Assembly: GCA_016709675.1 (NCBI GenBank)
Contig: JADJMH010000028.1
Span: 1-62,391 of the forward strand
Reading direction: 5' to 3'
DNA length: 62,391 nucleotides
Source: Candidatus Accumulibacter proximus
GTDB lineage: Bacteria > Pseudomonadota > Gammaproteobacteria > Burkholderiales > Rhodocyclaceae
Part shown: positions 51,897-60,138 of the stretch, one piece after another
Numbering within the stretch: position 1 is the first letter of the stretch
How the letters are laid out: every line of letters begins with the position of its first letter
Made by a program: the position numbers and the translations under genes
The notes under the pieces: model-generated
The model's database searches: none
Told to the model about the DNA's origin: nothing
The model's input: the letters and a program-made list of their open reading frames with translations, nothing else

Positions 51897-53611
51897 GCGG
51901 CTGCGTTGCCGCCCGGCGTGCATCGTCGCAGCTCGAAACACACCTGGCCTGGAGCATTGCTTGCCAGCCTGAGTTCGTAGCCGCAGATCTCCGCCTGACG
52001 CGCGGCGTGATAGAGGCCGATGCCGAGACCGCTCTCGGACGACACGGGTGCTCGCAGCAGGTCGCCAAGGACCTCATCGCTGACCGCGCTTCCGGTATCG
52101 CAAACCCTCAACGCCGAAGCGTCGGCGGTCAACGCGACCTGGACCTGCAGACCGCTGTCAGCCGCTGCCTTGAGCAGCGCGTTCTGCAGCAGGTTGTCGG
52201 CTACGCTGTCGAACAGCGCGGTCGGCAACAGTACATCGGGGTCGAGGTTTACCGCGGTAAACTTAACCGGCGAACTGGCGTAGCGCTGTTGCTGGATGCG
52301 CCACCACATCTCGGCCGGCAGCATTCCCCCCGCTTCGCTTTGCGGCTTCTGAAGCTTGGCCAGCGTCTGTTGCAAACGCTGGATGATCTGTGGCAACTGG
52401 CGCTGCAGCAACAATTCGAGTCGGCCGCCGTGCTTGCCGTTCATCGTCTGCGCCAGATAACACAGGTTGTTCAGCGATTGCAGCAGGTTCTTCACGTCAT
52501 GCGTCAAGCGAGCACCGGTTTCGTGTATCGCCCGCAAGTAGCTCACCTGCAGCAACTCGCGAGCGTGCAGCTTGGCGACGTAGTGTTCGTTGGCGAGTTG
52601 TGCCAGGAGATGGAAATGCCAGATCAGCGCCGGGCTCAGCTTGTGGTGGGTATGCAGGGTGAGCAGCAAGGGCTGTCCCGGAAAATCATGTTGAAAACGC
52701 GACCTGGTGCCAAAAGTGCCGCTTCGCGATCCGGCAACCCAGGTGCCACCGACTACCCAGGGTAGATCCAGCATTTCCGCCAGTGCCTGCGGCAGGAATC
52801 TTTCCGGATCGCTTTCGCTGCCCGCCAGCATCGTCAGCCGATGCAGCCATTTTTCGAAAGGCAGACCGATGGTCAACAAGTAGCGTGAGAAGAAGACGTC
52901 GATGCCGGTGTAGCCGGGACGTGTGTTCCAGGTCCAGCCAATCAGAAACAGGAGCAGGGCGATCGAGATCAGCGTGTAGAGTACGGCTTCGAAGTATCCC
53001 GACTGGCGCAGGAGCATGAAAGCGAGGCTGCCGAGCACCAGGACGGCAATCAGCAGAAAGATGAAGAGGCTGTAGAACAGATCGACCATTGCGCCGCCAG
53101 GTCGATTACTCTCCGCTGACAGCGGTAGCAGCATCATCACCAGCAGAAACCCGGGCATGCCCCAGGCAAACTCGCGGTCAAGCACTGGGCCGGTCAACGC
53201 GGCAACGGGGACCACCCTGGGTACCAGCCAGAACAACAGCGCCGTCAGCAAGTAGGCAAAGGCGATCAGGTAGAAAATGCGGGTTGGGCGATGATCGATG
53301 AACATCACCCGCCCACCGACCAGGGCCGCCAACAAGATCACCCAGACGATCAGCAACCACCAGCCGTACAAGGCGGCACCGCAGGCCAGCAGCAGGACAA
53401 TCACGGCCAGCCCGCCGAAGTCGACTTCCCGTTCGGCGAAAATGAAGGGCTGCCAGAGAATGAACAGCCCGACATTGATCAGCCAACAGAGCAGACTGAT
53501 CGTTGTGCCTGCACCAGCCACGAGCGCCAGGTGCAGGACGACGAGCATCGAGATCAACAGCCAGCATTGGCGCTGGCGCAGGGCGATACCCATGCGCTGG
53601 AGCACGGTCAT
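51893..53611 (-). CDS. Membrane histidine kinase in the pilus locus (PrsK-like)
   Basis: 572 residues. About seven to eight hydrophobic segments fill residues 15-250. A GAF-like region (about 290-390) follows, then a kinase core: H-box RLTHDVKNLLQSLNNL (HDxKN type as in PrsK kinases), N-box DNLLQNAL, G1 DTGSAV (one Gly replaced) and G2 ESGLGIGLYHAA. Start ATG 53611 is taken; ATG 53593 is possible. It lies between the minor-pilin genes and the pilin gene, on the opposite strand, its 5' end facing the sigma-54 promoter of the pilin. The sigma-54 response regulator at 37387 is the likeliest partner, though 14 kb apart. Confidence 0.85.
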   Translation of the reverse strand: MTVLQRMGIALRQRQCWLLISMLVVLHLALVAGAGTTISLLCWLINVGLFILWQPFIFAEREVDFGGLAVIVLLLACGAALYGWWLLIVWVILLAALVGGRVMFIDHRPTRIFYLIAFAYLLTALLFWLVPRVVPVAALTGPVLDREFAWGMPGFLLVMMLLPLSAESNRPGGAMVDLFYSLFIFLLIAVLVLGSLAFMLLRQSGYFEAVLYTLISIALLLFLIGWTWNTRPGYTGIDVFFSRYLLTIGLPFEKWLHRLTMLAGSESDPERFLPQALAEMLDLPWVVGGTWVAGSRSGTFGTRSRFQHDFPGQPLLLTLHTHHKLSPALIWHFHLLAQLANEHYVAKLHARELLQVSYLRAIHETGARLTHDVKNLLQSLNNLCYLAQTMNGKHGGRLELLLQRQLPQIIQRLQQTLAKLQKPQSEAGGMLPAEMWWRIQQQRYASSPVKFTAVNLDPDVLLPTALFDSVADNLLQNALLKAAADSGLQVQVALTADASALRVCDTGSAVSDEVLGDLLRAPVSSESGLGIGLYHAARQAEICGYELRLASNAPGQVCFELRRCTPGGNAAA

Positions 53612-53734
53612 GTCGCGCCCCAGGCGGCCCACGGCAGCCTGTTCCGCCGACCCGACACTAGTCCGACTCTGGGCAATAGTGTCCAAAAATCGACAGCCTG
53701 ACCGGCGCGGGCGGCCAAATTGGCAAAATCTGGC

Positions 53735-53750
53735 TGGCACAGAACATGCT
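53735..53750 (+). promoter_or_regulatory. Sigma-54 (RpoN) promoter of the pilin gene
   Basis: TGGCAC-A-GAAC-ATGC-T matches the -24/-12 consensus TGGCAC-R-N4-TTGC-W with one change (ATGC for TTGC). The GG and GC doublets are exactly 10 bases apart. It ends 39 bases before the pilin ATG. Pilin genes are often RpoN-dependent. Confidence 0.75.
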
Positions 53751-53789
53751 TATCTCCCATATCATCGTCGACACGGACTGGAAAACCAG

Positions 53790-54512
53790 ATGACCCAGCT
53801 CAAGAAGCAACAGTCAGGCTTTACCCTGGTGGAGATCGCCATTGTACTCGTCATCATCGGCCTGCTGCTTGGCGGCGTCCTGAAGGGGCAGGAGCTGATC
53901 AACAGCGCCAAGGTGAAGAACATGATCGGCGATTTCCGCACCGTATCGAGCCTGGTCTATGCATATCAGGATCGTTTCAAGTCCTTCCCCGGCGACCAGA
54001 ATCAGAACCAGCTGAATGATGCTTTTGGTGCCAACGCTGTAGGTGGCAAGCCGCCGACGGCCTGCACGCCTGCCGCTGCCGGACACTGCACGCAGAACAA
54101 CGGGCGCATTGACGGCACCTGGGATGCAACCAGCAAGGATCTCGGCTCGGGTACCAGTACGGACGAAAGCTCGATCTTCTGGCAGCACGTCCGCTTGGCC
54201 AACCTGGCGACCGGCCCGACTGATTTAGCCGATCCCAACTACCGGCCACGCAATGCCGACGGCGGGTTCATCGGCATTGAAATGGCCGGAAAAACGCCCT
54301 ATATCAACGGTATGCGTGGTTCGTTCTTTGTCTGCTCGGCTGGCGTTCTAGGCCGCTACGTGAAGCAGATCGATACCACGATGGACGACGGTAACACCGC
54401 CGGCGGATCGGTGCAGGCGACAGACGCCACCCGTGGCGACGCTGGCGCCGCTGCTGTTGCCACGAAAGACATTGTTGACGGCACCCAGTACACGGTCTGC
54501 GCCTCGTACTGA
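53790..54512 (+). CDS. Type IV prepilin (probable major pilin of the locus)
   Basis: 240 residues. The leader MTQLKKQQSG is cut before FTLVEIAIVLVIIGLLLGG, with Glu5 and the hydrophobic N-terminal helix of type IV pilins. It continues GQELINSAKVKNMIGDFRTV and YAYQDRFKSFPGDQNQN, then a globular part with paired cysteines (ACTPAAAGHC, FFVCSAG, a near-terminal C). The sigma-54-type promoter just upstream, and no second gene behind it, suggest separate strong expression. ATG 53790 is the only start that gives a proper leader; the longer frame runs through the kinase gene. Confidence 0.88.
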   Translation: MTQLKKQQSGFTLVEIAIVLVIIGLLLGGVLKGQELINSAKVKNMIGDFRTVSSLVYAYQDRFKSFPGDQNQNQLNDAFGANAVGGKPPTACTPAAAGHCTQNNGRIDGTWDATSKDLGSGTSTDESSIFWQHVRLANLATGPTDLADPNYRPRNADGGFIGIEMAGKTPYINGMRGSFFVCSAGVLGRYVKQIDTTMDDGNTAGGSVQATDATRGDAGAAAVATKDIVDGTQYTVCASY

Positions 54513-54603
54513 GTTGACCAGTACCAGCCCAGCCGCGCGTCGGCTCCGGTGCTCAGCGAGCCGCCTCCGGCCAGCGCGAAGTGAGAGCGCGAGGGGCTTC
54601 TGT

Positions 54604-54609
54604 TATACT
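54604..54609 (+). promoter_or_regulatory. Possible -10 element of the kdsD operon
   Basis: TATACT at 54604-54609, preceded by GT, lies 26 bases before the kdsD ATG. No clear -35. Confidence 0.35.
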
Positions 54610-54635
54610 CGCGGCATGATCACCGTTGCGTCCTC

Positions 54636-55619
54636 ATGAGCCAGATACAGCCGTCATCGAAAGCGCTCGACCTCGCCCGCCAGGTGCTGCGCATCGAAGC
54701 CGATGCCGTCCGGGTCCTCGCCGAGCGTATCGACGGTGACTTCGTGCAAGCACTGGTGCTGATTCTCAATTGCCACGGCCGCGTGATCGTCAGTGGCATG
54801 GGCAAGTCCGGCCATGTCGGGCGCAAGATCGCTTCGACGCTGGCCAGCACAGGAACACCCGCCTATTTCGTTCATCCCGCCGAGGCCAGCCACGGTGACC
54901 TCGGAATGATCACCCGCGACGATGTATTGATCGCGCTTTCGTATTCCGGCGAGAGTGCCGAGCTGCTGACCATCGTGCCGATCATCAAGCGGCAGGGCGC
55001 CAAGCTGATCAGCATGACCGGTCATGCCCAGTCGTCACTGGCCATCGAGTCCGACGTGCACCTGGACGCCGCGGTGGCGCAGGAAGCGTGCCCGCTCAAT
55101 CTGGCGCCGACCGCCAGTACCACGGCGGCCCTGGCGCTGGGTGACGCGCTGGCAGTGGCCCTGCTCGATGCCCGCGGCTTTGGCCCCGAGGATTTTGCCC
55201 GTTCCCATCCTGGTGGTTCGCTCGGGCGTCGCTTGCTGACGCATGTTCGCGACGTGATGCGAGTCGGGCCGGCGATTCCGCAGGTCTTCGCTGCCACCAG
55301 CCTACCCGAAGCCATCCTCGAGATGTCGCGTGGAGGAATCGGCATGACCGCTGTGGTGACTCCCGAGCGTCGGGTCAAGGGTATTGTGACCGACGGCGAC
55401 CTGCGTCGCGCCTTTGCCAGGAACCTGGACCTGCGCACGCTGTCGGTGACCGACATCATGGGACAGCAGCCACGCTCGATCGGACCTGACCGGCTCGCCG
55501 TTGAAGCGGTCGCGATGATGGAGCAGCACAAGATCAACCAGTTGCCGGTGGTCGACGAATCGGGCATTCTGGTCGGCGCGCTCAATATGCACGACCTGTT
55601 CAAGGCCAAGGTCATCTGA
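54636..55619 (+). CDS. kdsD: D-arabinose 5-phosphate isomerase KdsD
   Basis: 327 residues. The SIS sugar-isomerase domain has GRVIVSGMGKSGHVGRKIAST, YFVHPAEASHGDLGMI and ALSYSGESAELL. Two CBS domains follow (about 205-325; GIVTDGDLRRAFARN, LPVVDESGILVGALNMHDL). It makes D-arabinose 5-phosphate from ribulose 5-phosphate for Kdo, the inner sugar of LPS. First gene of kdsD-kdsC-lptC-lptA; its stop overlaps the kdsC start. Confidence 0.95.
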   Translation: MSQIQPSSKALDLARQVLRIEADAVRVLAERIDGDFVQALVLILNCHGRVIVSGMGKSGHVGRKIASTLASTGTPAYFVHPAEASHGDLGMITRDDVLIALSYSGESAELLTIVPIIKRQGAKLISMTGHAQSSLAIESDVHLDAAVAQEACPLNLAPTASTTAALALGDALAVALLDARGFGPEDFARSHPGGSLGRRLLTHVRDVMRVGPAIPQVFAATSLPEAILEMSRGGIGMTAVVTPERRVKGIVTDGDLRRAFARNLDLRTLSVTDIMGQQPRSIGPDRLAVEAVAMMEQHKINQLPVVDESGILVGALNMHDLFKAKVI

Positions 55620-56173
55620 TGTCAGACGTTCTCCGACCGGATCACGCGAGCGCGAGGGCCCGCCGGATCAGGCTGATGGCGTTTGACGTCGACGGGGTGC
55701 TGACCGATGGTTCGCTCTACTACACCGATCAGGGAATCGAGATCAAGGCCTTCAATACCCTTGATGGCCAGGGTCTGAAGATGCTTCAGCAGGCAGGAAT
55801 CACGGTTGCCATCATCACTGGCCGGAGTTCCCGCTGCGTCGAATTGCGAGCACAGAATCTGGGTATCCGCCATCTCTTTCAGGCAGTCGACAACAAACTC
55901 GAGGTCATGAATTCGCTGCTTACCGAGCTCGATCTCGGACTCGATGAGGCGGGTTATATGGGCGACGACGTTCCTGATCTGCTGGTGATGACGGCCTGCG
56001 GTTTTTCGGCCACAGCAAGCGACAGCCATGCCTTGGTACAAAGTCACGCTTTGTTCACCAGCGGACGTTGCGGCGGCCGCGGAGCAGTGCGTGAAGTCTG
56101 CGAGTTCATTCTTGAGGCGCAAGGCAAGCTCGCCGGCACGCTTGCCCCGTATCTGACGACGGCCGGGCGATGA
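55619..56173 (+). CDS. kdsC: Kdo-8-phosphate phosphatase KdsC
   Basis: A 184-residue HAD phosphatase of the C0 type. Nucleophile motif MAFDVDGVLTDGSLYY (first Asp near residue 23), VAIITGRSSRCVELRA (motif II), and GYMGDDVPDL (motif IV, metal-binding). It removes phosphate from Kdo-8-P. ATG overlaps the kdsD stop (TGATG) and its stop overlaps lptC. Confidence 0.95.
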   Translation: MSDVLRPDHASARARRIRLMAFDVDGVLTDGSLYYTDQGIEIKAFNTLDGQGLKMLQQAGITVAIITGRSSRCVELRAQNLGIRHLFQAVDNKLEVMNSLLTELDLGLDEAGYMGDDVPDLLVMTACGFSATASDSHALVQSHALFTSGRCGGRGAVREVCEFILEAQGKLAGTLAPYLTTAGR

Positions 56174-56757
56174 AAAAGTGGAGTACTGCGGTCTTGCCGC
56201 TGACCATTCTGCTGGTTCTGGTTGCCCTGACTGCCTGGTTGCGCTACTCGACCGAAGTTCCGGAACTGGGGAGAGATGGCAGGAATCGTCACGATCCGGA
56301 CACCATCATCAGCGATGCCAGGGGACGAAAGCTTGACGCATCGGGAAGGTTGCTCTATACGCTGACCGCGGCCGAGATTCGCCACTACCCCGACGACGAT
56401 ACAACCGAGCTGCTACAGCCGAAGCTGGTCTACCTCCATCCAACGCGACCGCCGGTAACCATCAGTTCACGGTATGGACGTTCCACGGCAAAAGGTGAGC
56501 GGGTAGATCTCAGGGAGCAGGTTGAGATACAGCGTGCGGCCTCTGTCAGGAGCGAGCAACTGTCCGCCGAGATGTCCGAGTTGACTGTCCTGGCTGATGA
56601 AGAAAGAGCTTTCACCAAGAGCCAGGTGCTGATCAGCCAGGGCCGATCCTGGGTAAAAGGTGTCGGCATGCAGGTTGACAACAAGTTCCAGACCTACCTC
56701 CTGGAATCCAGGGTCACAGGACAAATCGAGAGTCATCTGGCCAGGAAGAAACCCTAG
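56170..56757 (+). CDS. lptC: LPS export protein LptC
   Basis: 195 residues: a single N-terminal membrane helix (LPLTILLVLVALTAWL), then a periplasmic beta-jellyroll (RHDPDTIISDARGRKLDASG, VYLHPTRPPVTISSRYG, YLLESRVTGQI). LptC links the LptBFG ATPase complex to LptA in the periplasmic bridge. It overlaps kdsC by four bases. Confidence 0.92.
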   Translation: MKKWSTAVLPLTILLVLVALTAWLRYSTEVPELGRDGRNRHDPDTIISDARGRKLDASGRLLYTLTAAEIRHYPDDDTTELLQPKLVYLHPTRPPVTISSRYGRSTAKGERVDLREQVEIQRAASVRSEQLSAEMSELTVLADEERAFTKSQVLISQGRSWVKGVGMQVDNKFQTYLLESRVTGQIESHLARKKP

Positions 56758-56759
56758 AC

Positions 56760-57368
56760 ATGAAGAATAGCTATTGCCGCGCCTGCGTGATCACCCTCCT
56801 CGTCGCCTTGTCGATGACGGCGCACGCCGAGAAGGCGGATCGCGACAAGCCGATCAATCTTGAAGGTGACCGCCTGAGCATCGATGACCTCAACAAAGTC
56901 CAGATTCTCGAGGGTAACGCAGTCTTGATCCAGGGCACGATGGAACTTCGCACCAGTCGCCTGGTGGTTACGCAGGATGCTGATGGCTTCCAGAAGGCCG
57001 TCGCCACCGGCGGCGCCAATGGACTGGCGCGTTTCAGACAGAAGCGGGAAGGGGTCGACGAATTCATGGAGGGCGAGGCCGAGCGCATCGAACACGATGC
57101 GCGCAGCGAAACAACCCAGTTCTTCAATCGCGCCTGGGTCCGGAACGGCCTTGACGAGGTGAAGGGACAGTACATTTCCTATGATGCATTGAACGAGAAG
57201 TTCGTGGTCAATACGGGGGGCGGCGCAACCAAGAGTGCCACGGGGACAAGCCAAGCACGCGTACGCGCGATCATCCAGCCAAAATCCCGGAACGACAAAG
57301 CGGTGGACACGAAGGGGGAGCCGCTTACCCTCAAGCCCGCTGCAAAAATCACCCCTCGAGTCGACTGA
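56760..57368 (+). CDS. lptA: LPS transport periplasmic protein LptA
   Basis: 202 residues with a signal peptide (ITLLVALSMTAHA). The mature part opens DKPINLEGDRLSIDDLNKVQ, has LEGNAVLIQGTMELRTSRLV and QYISYDALNEKFVVNTG, the OstA/LptA beta-jellyroll repeats, and a charged tail. LptA forms the filament carrying LPS across the periplasm. It follows lptC by two bases. The usual next genes (lptB, rpoN) are not here. Confidence 0.92.
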   Translation: MKNSYCRACVITLLVALSMTAHAEKADRDKPINLEGDRLSIDDLNKVQILEGNAVLIQGTMELRTSRLVVTQDADGFQKAVATGGANGLARFRQKREGVDEFMEGEAERIEHDARSETTQFFNRAWVRNGLDEVKGQYISYDALNEKFVVNTGGGATKSATGTSQARVRAIIQPKSRNDKAVDTKGEPLTLKPAAKITPRVD

Positions 57369-57597
57369 AGCCGACCCCACTCGCGTAAGCGCTGCACGCG
57401 CTGGTGTCGCGGTGGCTGAACAGGCAGACGCCCCTGCGCCTGCATCGGATCGACTGGCATCGCTCCTCCACTGCAAGCCGCTCGCCGGCTGCGACAGCAC
57501 CGTCGTGCTTGCTGTATCATGCCGCAGGGCAACAAGCGAACCACTCCCCGGTCAAGAAAAAGACGACTTATAAATCTCCTTAAAACCATGTGGTTAC

Positions 57598-57621
57598 TTT
57601 TTTGTGCGCTGCAACAAAAAA
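57598..57621 (+). promoter_or_regulatory. Palindrome next to the phasin promoter, possible PhaR-type operator
   Basis: TTTTTTGT (57598-57605) and ACAAAAAA (57614-57621) are perfect inverted arms around GCGCTGCA. It abuts the -35 hexamer at 57625. A second TGC/GCA-rich site, GGTGCAGTGCAGCA, lies just past the start site near 57662-57675. PhaR repressors of phasin genes bind TGC/GCA-rich sites; the assignment here is inference. Confidence 0.45.
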
Positions 57622-57624
57622 CGC

Positions 57625-57652
57625 TTGACAACGCCGGCCGGAAGTCTATAAT
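57625..57652 (+). promoter_or_regulatory. Near-consensus sigma-70 promoter of the first phasin gene
   Basis: A perfect TTGACA (57625-57630) and perfect TATAAT (57647-57652) stand 16 bases apart, the best promoter in the window. The leader to the ATG at 57766 is about 105 bases, with TGAGGAG as ribosome binding site. Confidence 0.8.
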
Positions 57653-57765
57653 GCGACGCATGGTGCAGTGCAGCAAATGACCTGAGCACCGCAAGGTGCA
57701 TCGGTCTGTGAGTTAAACATTGCACATGTTGTGTTGTACCCATACTTTTTTTGAGGAGATTTGCC

Positions 57766-58317
57766 ATGTTCAACACCCCCGAACAGTTCGCCGCCGCCAA
57801 CAAGGCTTCCGTTGATGCAATGTTGACGCTCGCCAACACCGCGTTGGCCAGTGCCGAGCGCATCGCTGCGCTGAACCTGAATACTGCCCGCTCGATGCTG
57901 GAAGACGGCGTTGCCAACGCCAAGGCGATGCTTGGTGCCAAAGACCCACAAGAGTTCTTCGCCCTACAGGCCTCTCTTGCCCAGCCAGGCCTCGAAAAGG
58001 CCGTGGCCTATACTCGCAGTGTTTACGAAATCTCGGCCCAGTCCAAGGAAGAGATCTCGAAGCTGCTCGAGGCACAGTTCAACGACTTCCAGAAACAGGT
58101 TCTCTCGCTGCTCGAGAAGGCGACCAAGAATGCGCCAGCCGGGTCCGACGTTGCAGTTTCCGCCGTCAAGTCGGCAATCGCCGCTGCCACCTCCGCTTTC
58201 GACAGCATGAACAAGGCTGCCAAGCAGGTTGCCGACATCGCCGAAGCCAACGTGGCCGCTGCAACCAATGCCACCGTCAAGGCAGTTGGTGCGACAGCTG
58301 CGGCGGCAAAGAAGTAG
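57766..58317 (+). CDS. phaP: Phasin (PHA granule protein), first copy
   Basis: 183 residues, mostly amphipathic helix, of the phasin family: MFNTPEQFAAANKASVDAML at the start, AERIAALNLNTARSMLEDG, DPQEFFALQASLAQPG and a long Ala/Lys-rich C-terminal helix. Phasins coat polyhydroxyalkanoate granules. The promoter is near consensus and the ribosome binding site GGAG is well placed, so high expression is likely. A paralog follows 220 bases downstream. No PHA synthase gene is in the window. Confidence 0.92.
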   Translation: MFNTPEQFAAANKASVDAMLTLANTALASAERIAALNLNTARSMLEDGVANAKAMLGAKDPQEFFALQASLAQPGLEKAVAYTRSVYEISAQSKEEISKLLEAQFNDFQKQVLSLLEKATKNAPAGSDVAVSAVKSAIAAATSAFDSMNKAAKQVADIAEANVAAATNATVKAVGATAAAAKK

Positions 58318-58373
58318 GCTTGATTCAAGGGAACGGGCACGCTTCCACGGACTGAAACACAGCGGCTGAAGAG

Positions 58374-58393
58374 CCCCCGAGACAGTTCGGGGG
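58374..58393 (+). terminator. Hairpin after the first phasin gene
   Basis: CCCCCGA and TTCGGGGG pair around a short GACAG loop. The downstream sequence is only moderately T-rich (TGTCTTCGTT). Confidence 0.55.
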
Positions 58394-58537
58394 TGTCTTC
58401 GTTCCCCGCTCTGGAACTGGCGTTCAAGTAGAACCCAAAGCCTATACGCCTCACCATAGCCACACCAGCGTCTGCCAAAATAGCACTTGCGCTTTTTCAC
58501 GCATTCGACACACGTCTTGCCATTCACGGAGGTATCC

Positions 58538-59086
58538 ATGAGCACTATCAATCTCGAACAACTCGCCCAGAGCCAGAAAGCCAACGCTCAAGTCATGATG
58601 ACCCTGGTCCGCACCGCTTTCCACGGCCTTGAACAATTGTCCGCCCTTAACCTCGCCGCCAGCCGCGAACTGTTCAACAGCAGTGCCAACGGCGCTCAAA
58701 AGATGCTGGAAGTCAAGGATCCGAAGGAACTCGGCAGCATCGCAGGGGAGATGGCCCGACCCAGCGTCGACAAGCTGATGGAGTATTCCCGCAGCCTCTA
58801 CGATCTGTCAGCCAACATGCAGCGTGAAATCACCTCGGTCATGGAAGAACAGTACAGCAACATGCGGCACAACGCTGCTGGCTTGATCGACAAGACTGGC
58901 ATTGCCTCCCCAATCGCCGGTGATGTGTTCGGCGCAGCCATGAAGCAGATGATGAACGCTTCGACCACGGCCTTCGAAAACATCTCACAGATGGCCAAGC
59001 AGATGACGGACATTGTCGACACGAATGTCAAGGCTGCTTCCAATGCCACCGCTCAAGCTGCTGCCGCTTTGACCCCGAAGAAGTGA
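58538..59086 (+). CDS. phaP: Phasin, second copy
   Basis: 182 residues, homologous to the first copy but clearly diverged: INLEQLAQSQKANAQVMMTL, GLEQLSALNLAASRELF, DPKELGSIAGEMARPSVDKL and an Ala/Thr-rich tail ending in Lys. The GGAGG ribosome binding site is 6 bases upstream of ATG 58538. It has its own upstream region behind the first gene's hairpin and its own terminator, so it is probably a separate transcription unit. Confidence 0.92.
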   Translation: MSTINLEQLAQSQKANAQVMMTLVRTAFHGLEQLSALNLAASRELFNSSANGAQKMLEVKDPKELGSIAGEMARPSVDKLMEYSRSLYDLSANMQREITSVMEEQYSNMRHNAAGLIDKTGIASPIAGDVFGAAMKQMMNASTTAFENISQMAKQMTDIVDTNVKAASNATAQAAAALTPKK

Positions 59087-59119
59087 TCCGCGCGACTGAC
59101 GCCTGATCTGCCCTTCAGG

Positions 59120-59143
59120 AACCCCCGGCTACGGCCGGGGTTT
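59120..59143 (+). terminator. Rho-independent-like terminator after the second phasin gene
   Basis: CCCCGGC (59123-59129) and GCCGGGG (59134-59140) form a perfect 7-bp stem with loop TACG, flanked by AA and TTT. Confidence 0.7.
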
Positions 59144-59160
59144 GCGTGTCTACGGGTGGT

Positions 59161-59916
59161 TCACGACCGCCATTGCCAATCGATTCCGCGCCGCTCAACC
59201 TCCTCGCGCATCGCCGCCATCGCCTGGTCAACCACTACCGGATCACCTTCTACCCCGAGCTCAAGGTATCGCCGCTGCCCTTCATCTGACATCGACGGCA
59301 GGCTGAACAGCCTCAAAGTCGGAAACTCGGCAACGATTCGTTCCATCAGATCAAGCAGCGCACTCTCGTAGGCATTGGCTCCTGTCAACAGGAATGCCTT
59401 TTCCACCATGGCCCGGTAGTGGAAGAGACCGGCGTAGAAGGTGTCGAGTGCCCATTCGGCCATCGGGTGCGCCATTTGCGGAAAGCCCGGCAGGAAGTGG
59501 TGGTCGCGGACGCGAAAACCAGGGATGCGGTTGAAGGGATTGGGGATAATGTCCACACCACGCGGAAAGGTGCCGAGCAGCAGACGAACATCGGTGATCT
59601 CGGCGCCAAAGCGGGCGCGAATCTCACGTTCGGCATCCGGATGCAGGACCAGGTCGACGTCGAGAGCGGCTGCCGCCGCCTGTCGAGTGTGGTCGTCTGG
59701 CGTGTTGCCAATGCCACCGAAGCTGAAAACCACATCTCCGGCAGCCAAACTTCGTCTCAGCGTTGCCGCGATGCGCAGCCGCTCATCGCCGAGGTATTCG
59801 ACCCAGGCTAGACGTAAGCCGCGCGCGGACAGTAATTCGGCCATTTTCACGAAGTGCCGGTCAACGCGTTTTCCCGACAGGATCTCGTCACCAATGATGA
59901 TCGCCCCGAAATTCAT
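59161..59916 (-). CDS. MoaB/CinA-type molybdopterin-binding domain protein
   Basis: 251 residues. The N-terminal two-thirds match the domain of CinA-N/MoaB: IIIGDEILSGKRVDRHFVKM, VVFSFGGIGNTPDDHTRQA and NPFNRIPGFRVRDHHFLPGF. The C-terminal part (about 170-250) has a further alpha/beta segment without the CinA amidase domain. Such proteins are annotated competence/damage-inducible CinA-like, or as nucleotide pyrophosphatase; the substrate is unknown. ATG 59916 fits MNFGAIIIGDEIL; the longer upstream frame is Ser/Pro/Arg-rich and not used. Convergent with the second phasin gene. Confidence 0.85.
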   Translation of the reverse strand: MNFGAIIIGDEILSGKRVDRHFVKMAELLSARGLRLAWVEYLGDERLRIAATLRRSLAAGDVVFSFGGIGNTPDDHTRQAAAAALDVDLVLHPDAEREIRARFGAEITDVRLLLGTFPRGVDIIPNPFNRIPGFRVRDHHFLPGFPQMAHPMAEWALDTFYAGLFHYRAMVEKAFLLTGANAYESALLDLMERIVAEFPTLRLFSLPSMSDEGQRRYLELGVEGDPVVVDQAMAAMREEVERRGIDWQWRS

Positions 59917-60091
59917 GTTGCTTCCTTTACCATTGGTAGCTCGCCAATTACCGTCACCACCGCCCCCTGCCGCAAGCCCCGCGGTGCTGCCAGACAATCG
60001 GCTGCCAGGCATGGCACCAGACGGAGGCTGGGAGCAATCTCCGGAATCATGGGTCAGGAAAGTTTGTTGATTTTCTGATCCAGCAAAAGCA

Positions 60092-60132
60092 CAAAGCCCT
60101 CGGCGCGGGTGAGCGGGAGGGCTTTGTATTTT
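60092..60132 (-). terminator. Terminator of the rRNA operon
   Basis: CAAAGCCCTC (60092-60101) and GAGGGCTTTG (60117-60126) form a 10-bp perfect stem. On the minus strand it lies just past the 5S 3' end and is followed by TGCTTTTG. The plus side also has a T-rich flank, so it may work both ways. Confidence 0.75.
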
Positions 60133-60138
60133 GGGGGA

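Larger units (their letters stand above)
57369..57765. other. Gap between lptA and the first phasin, with the phasin promoter
   Basis: About 400 bases. The first 200 are GC-rich with no ABC-ATPase or RpoN remnant I can find. The rest holds the phasin promoter and its palindrome. Confidence 0.5.
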
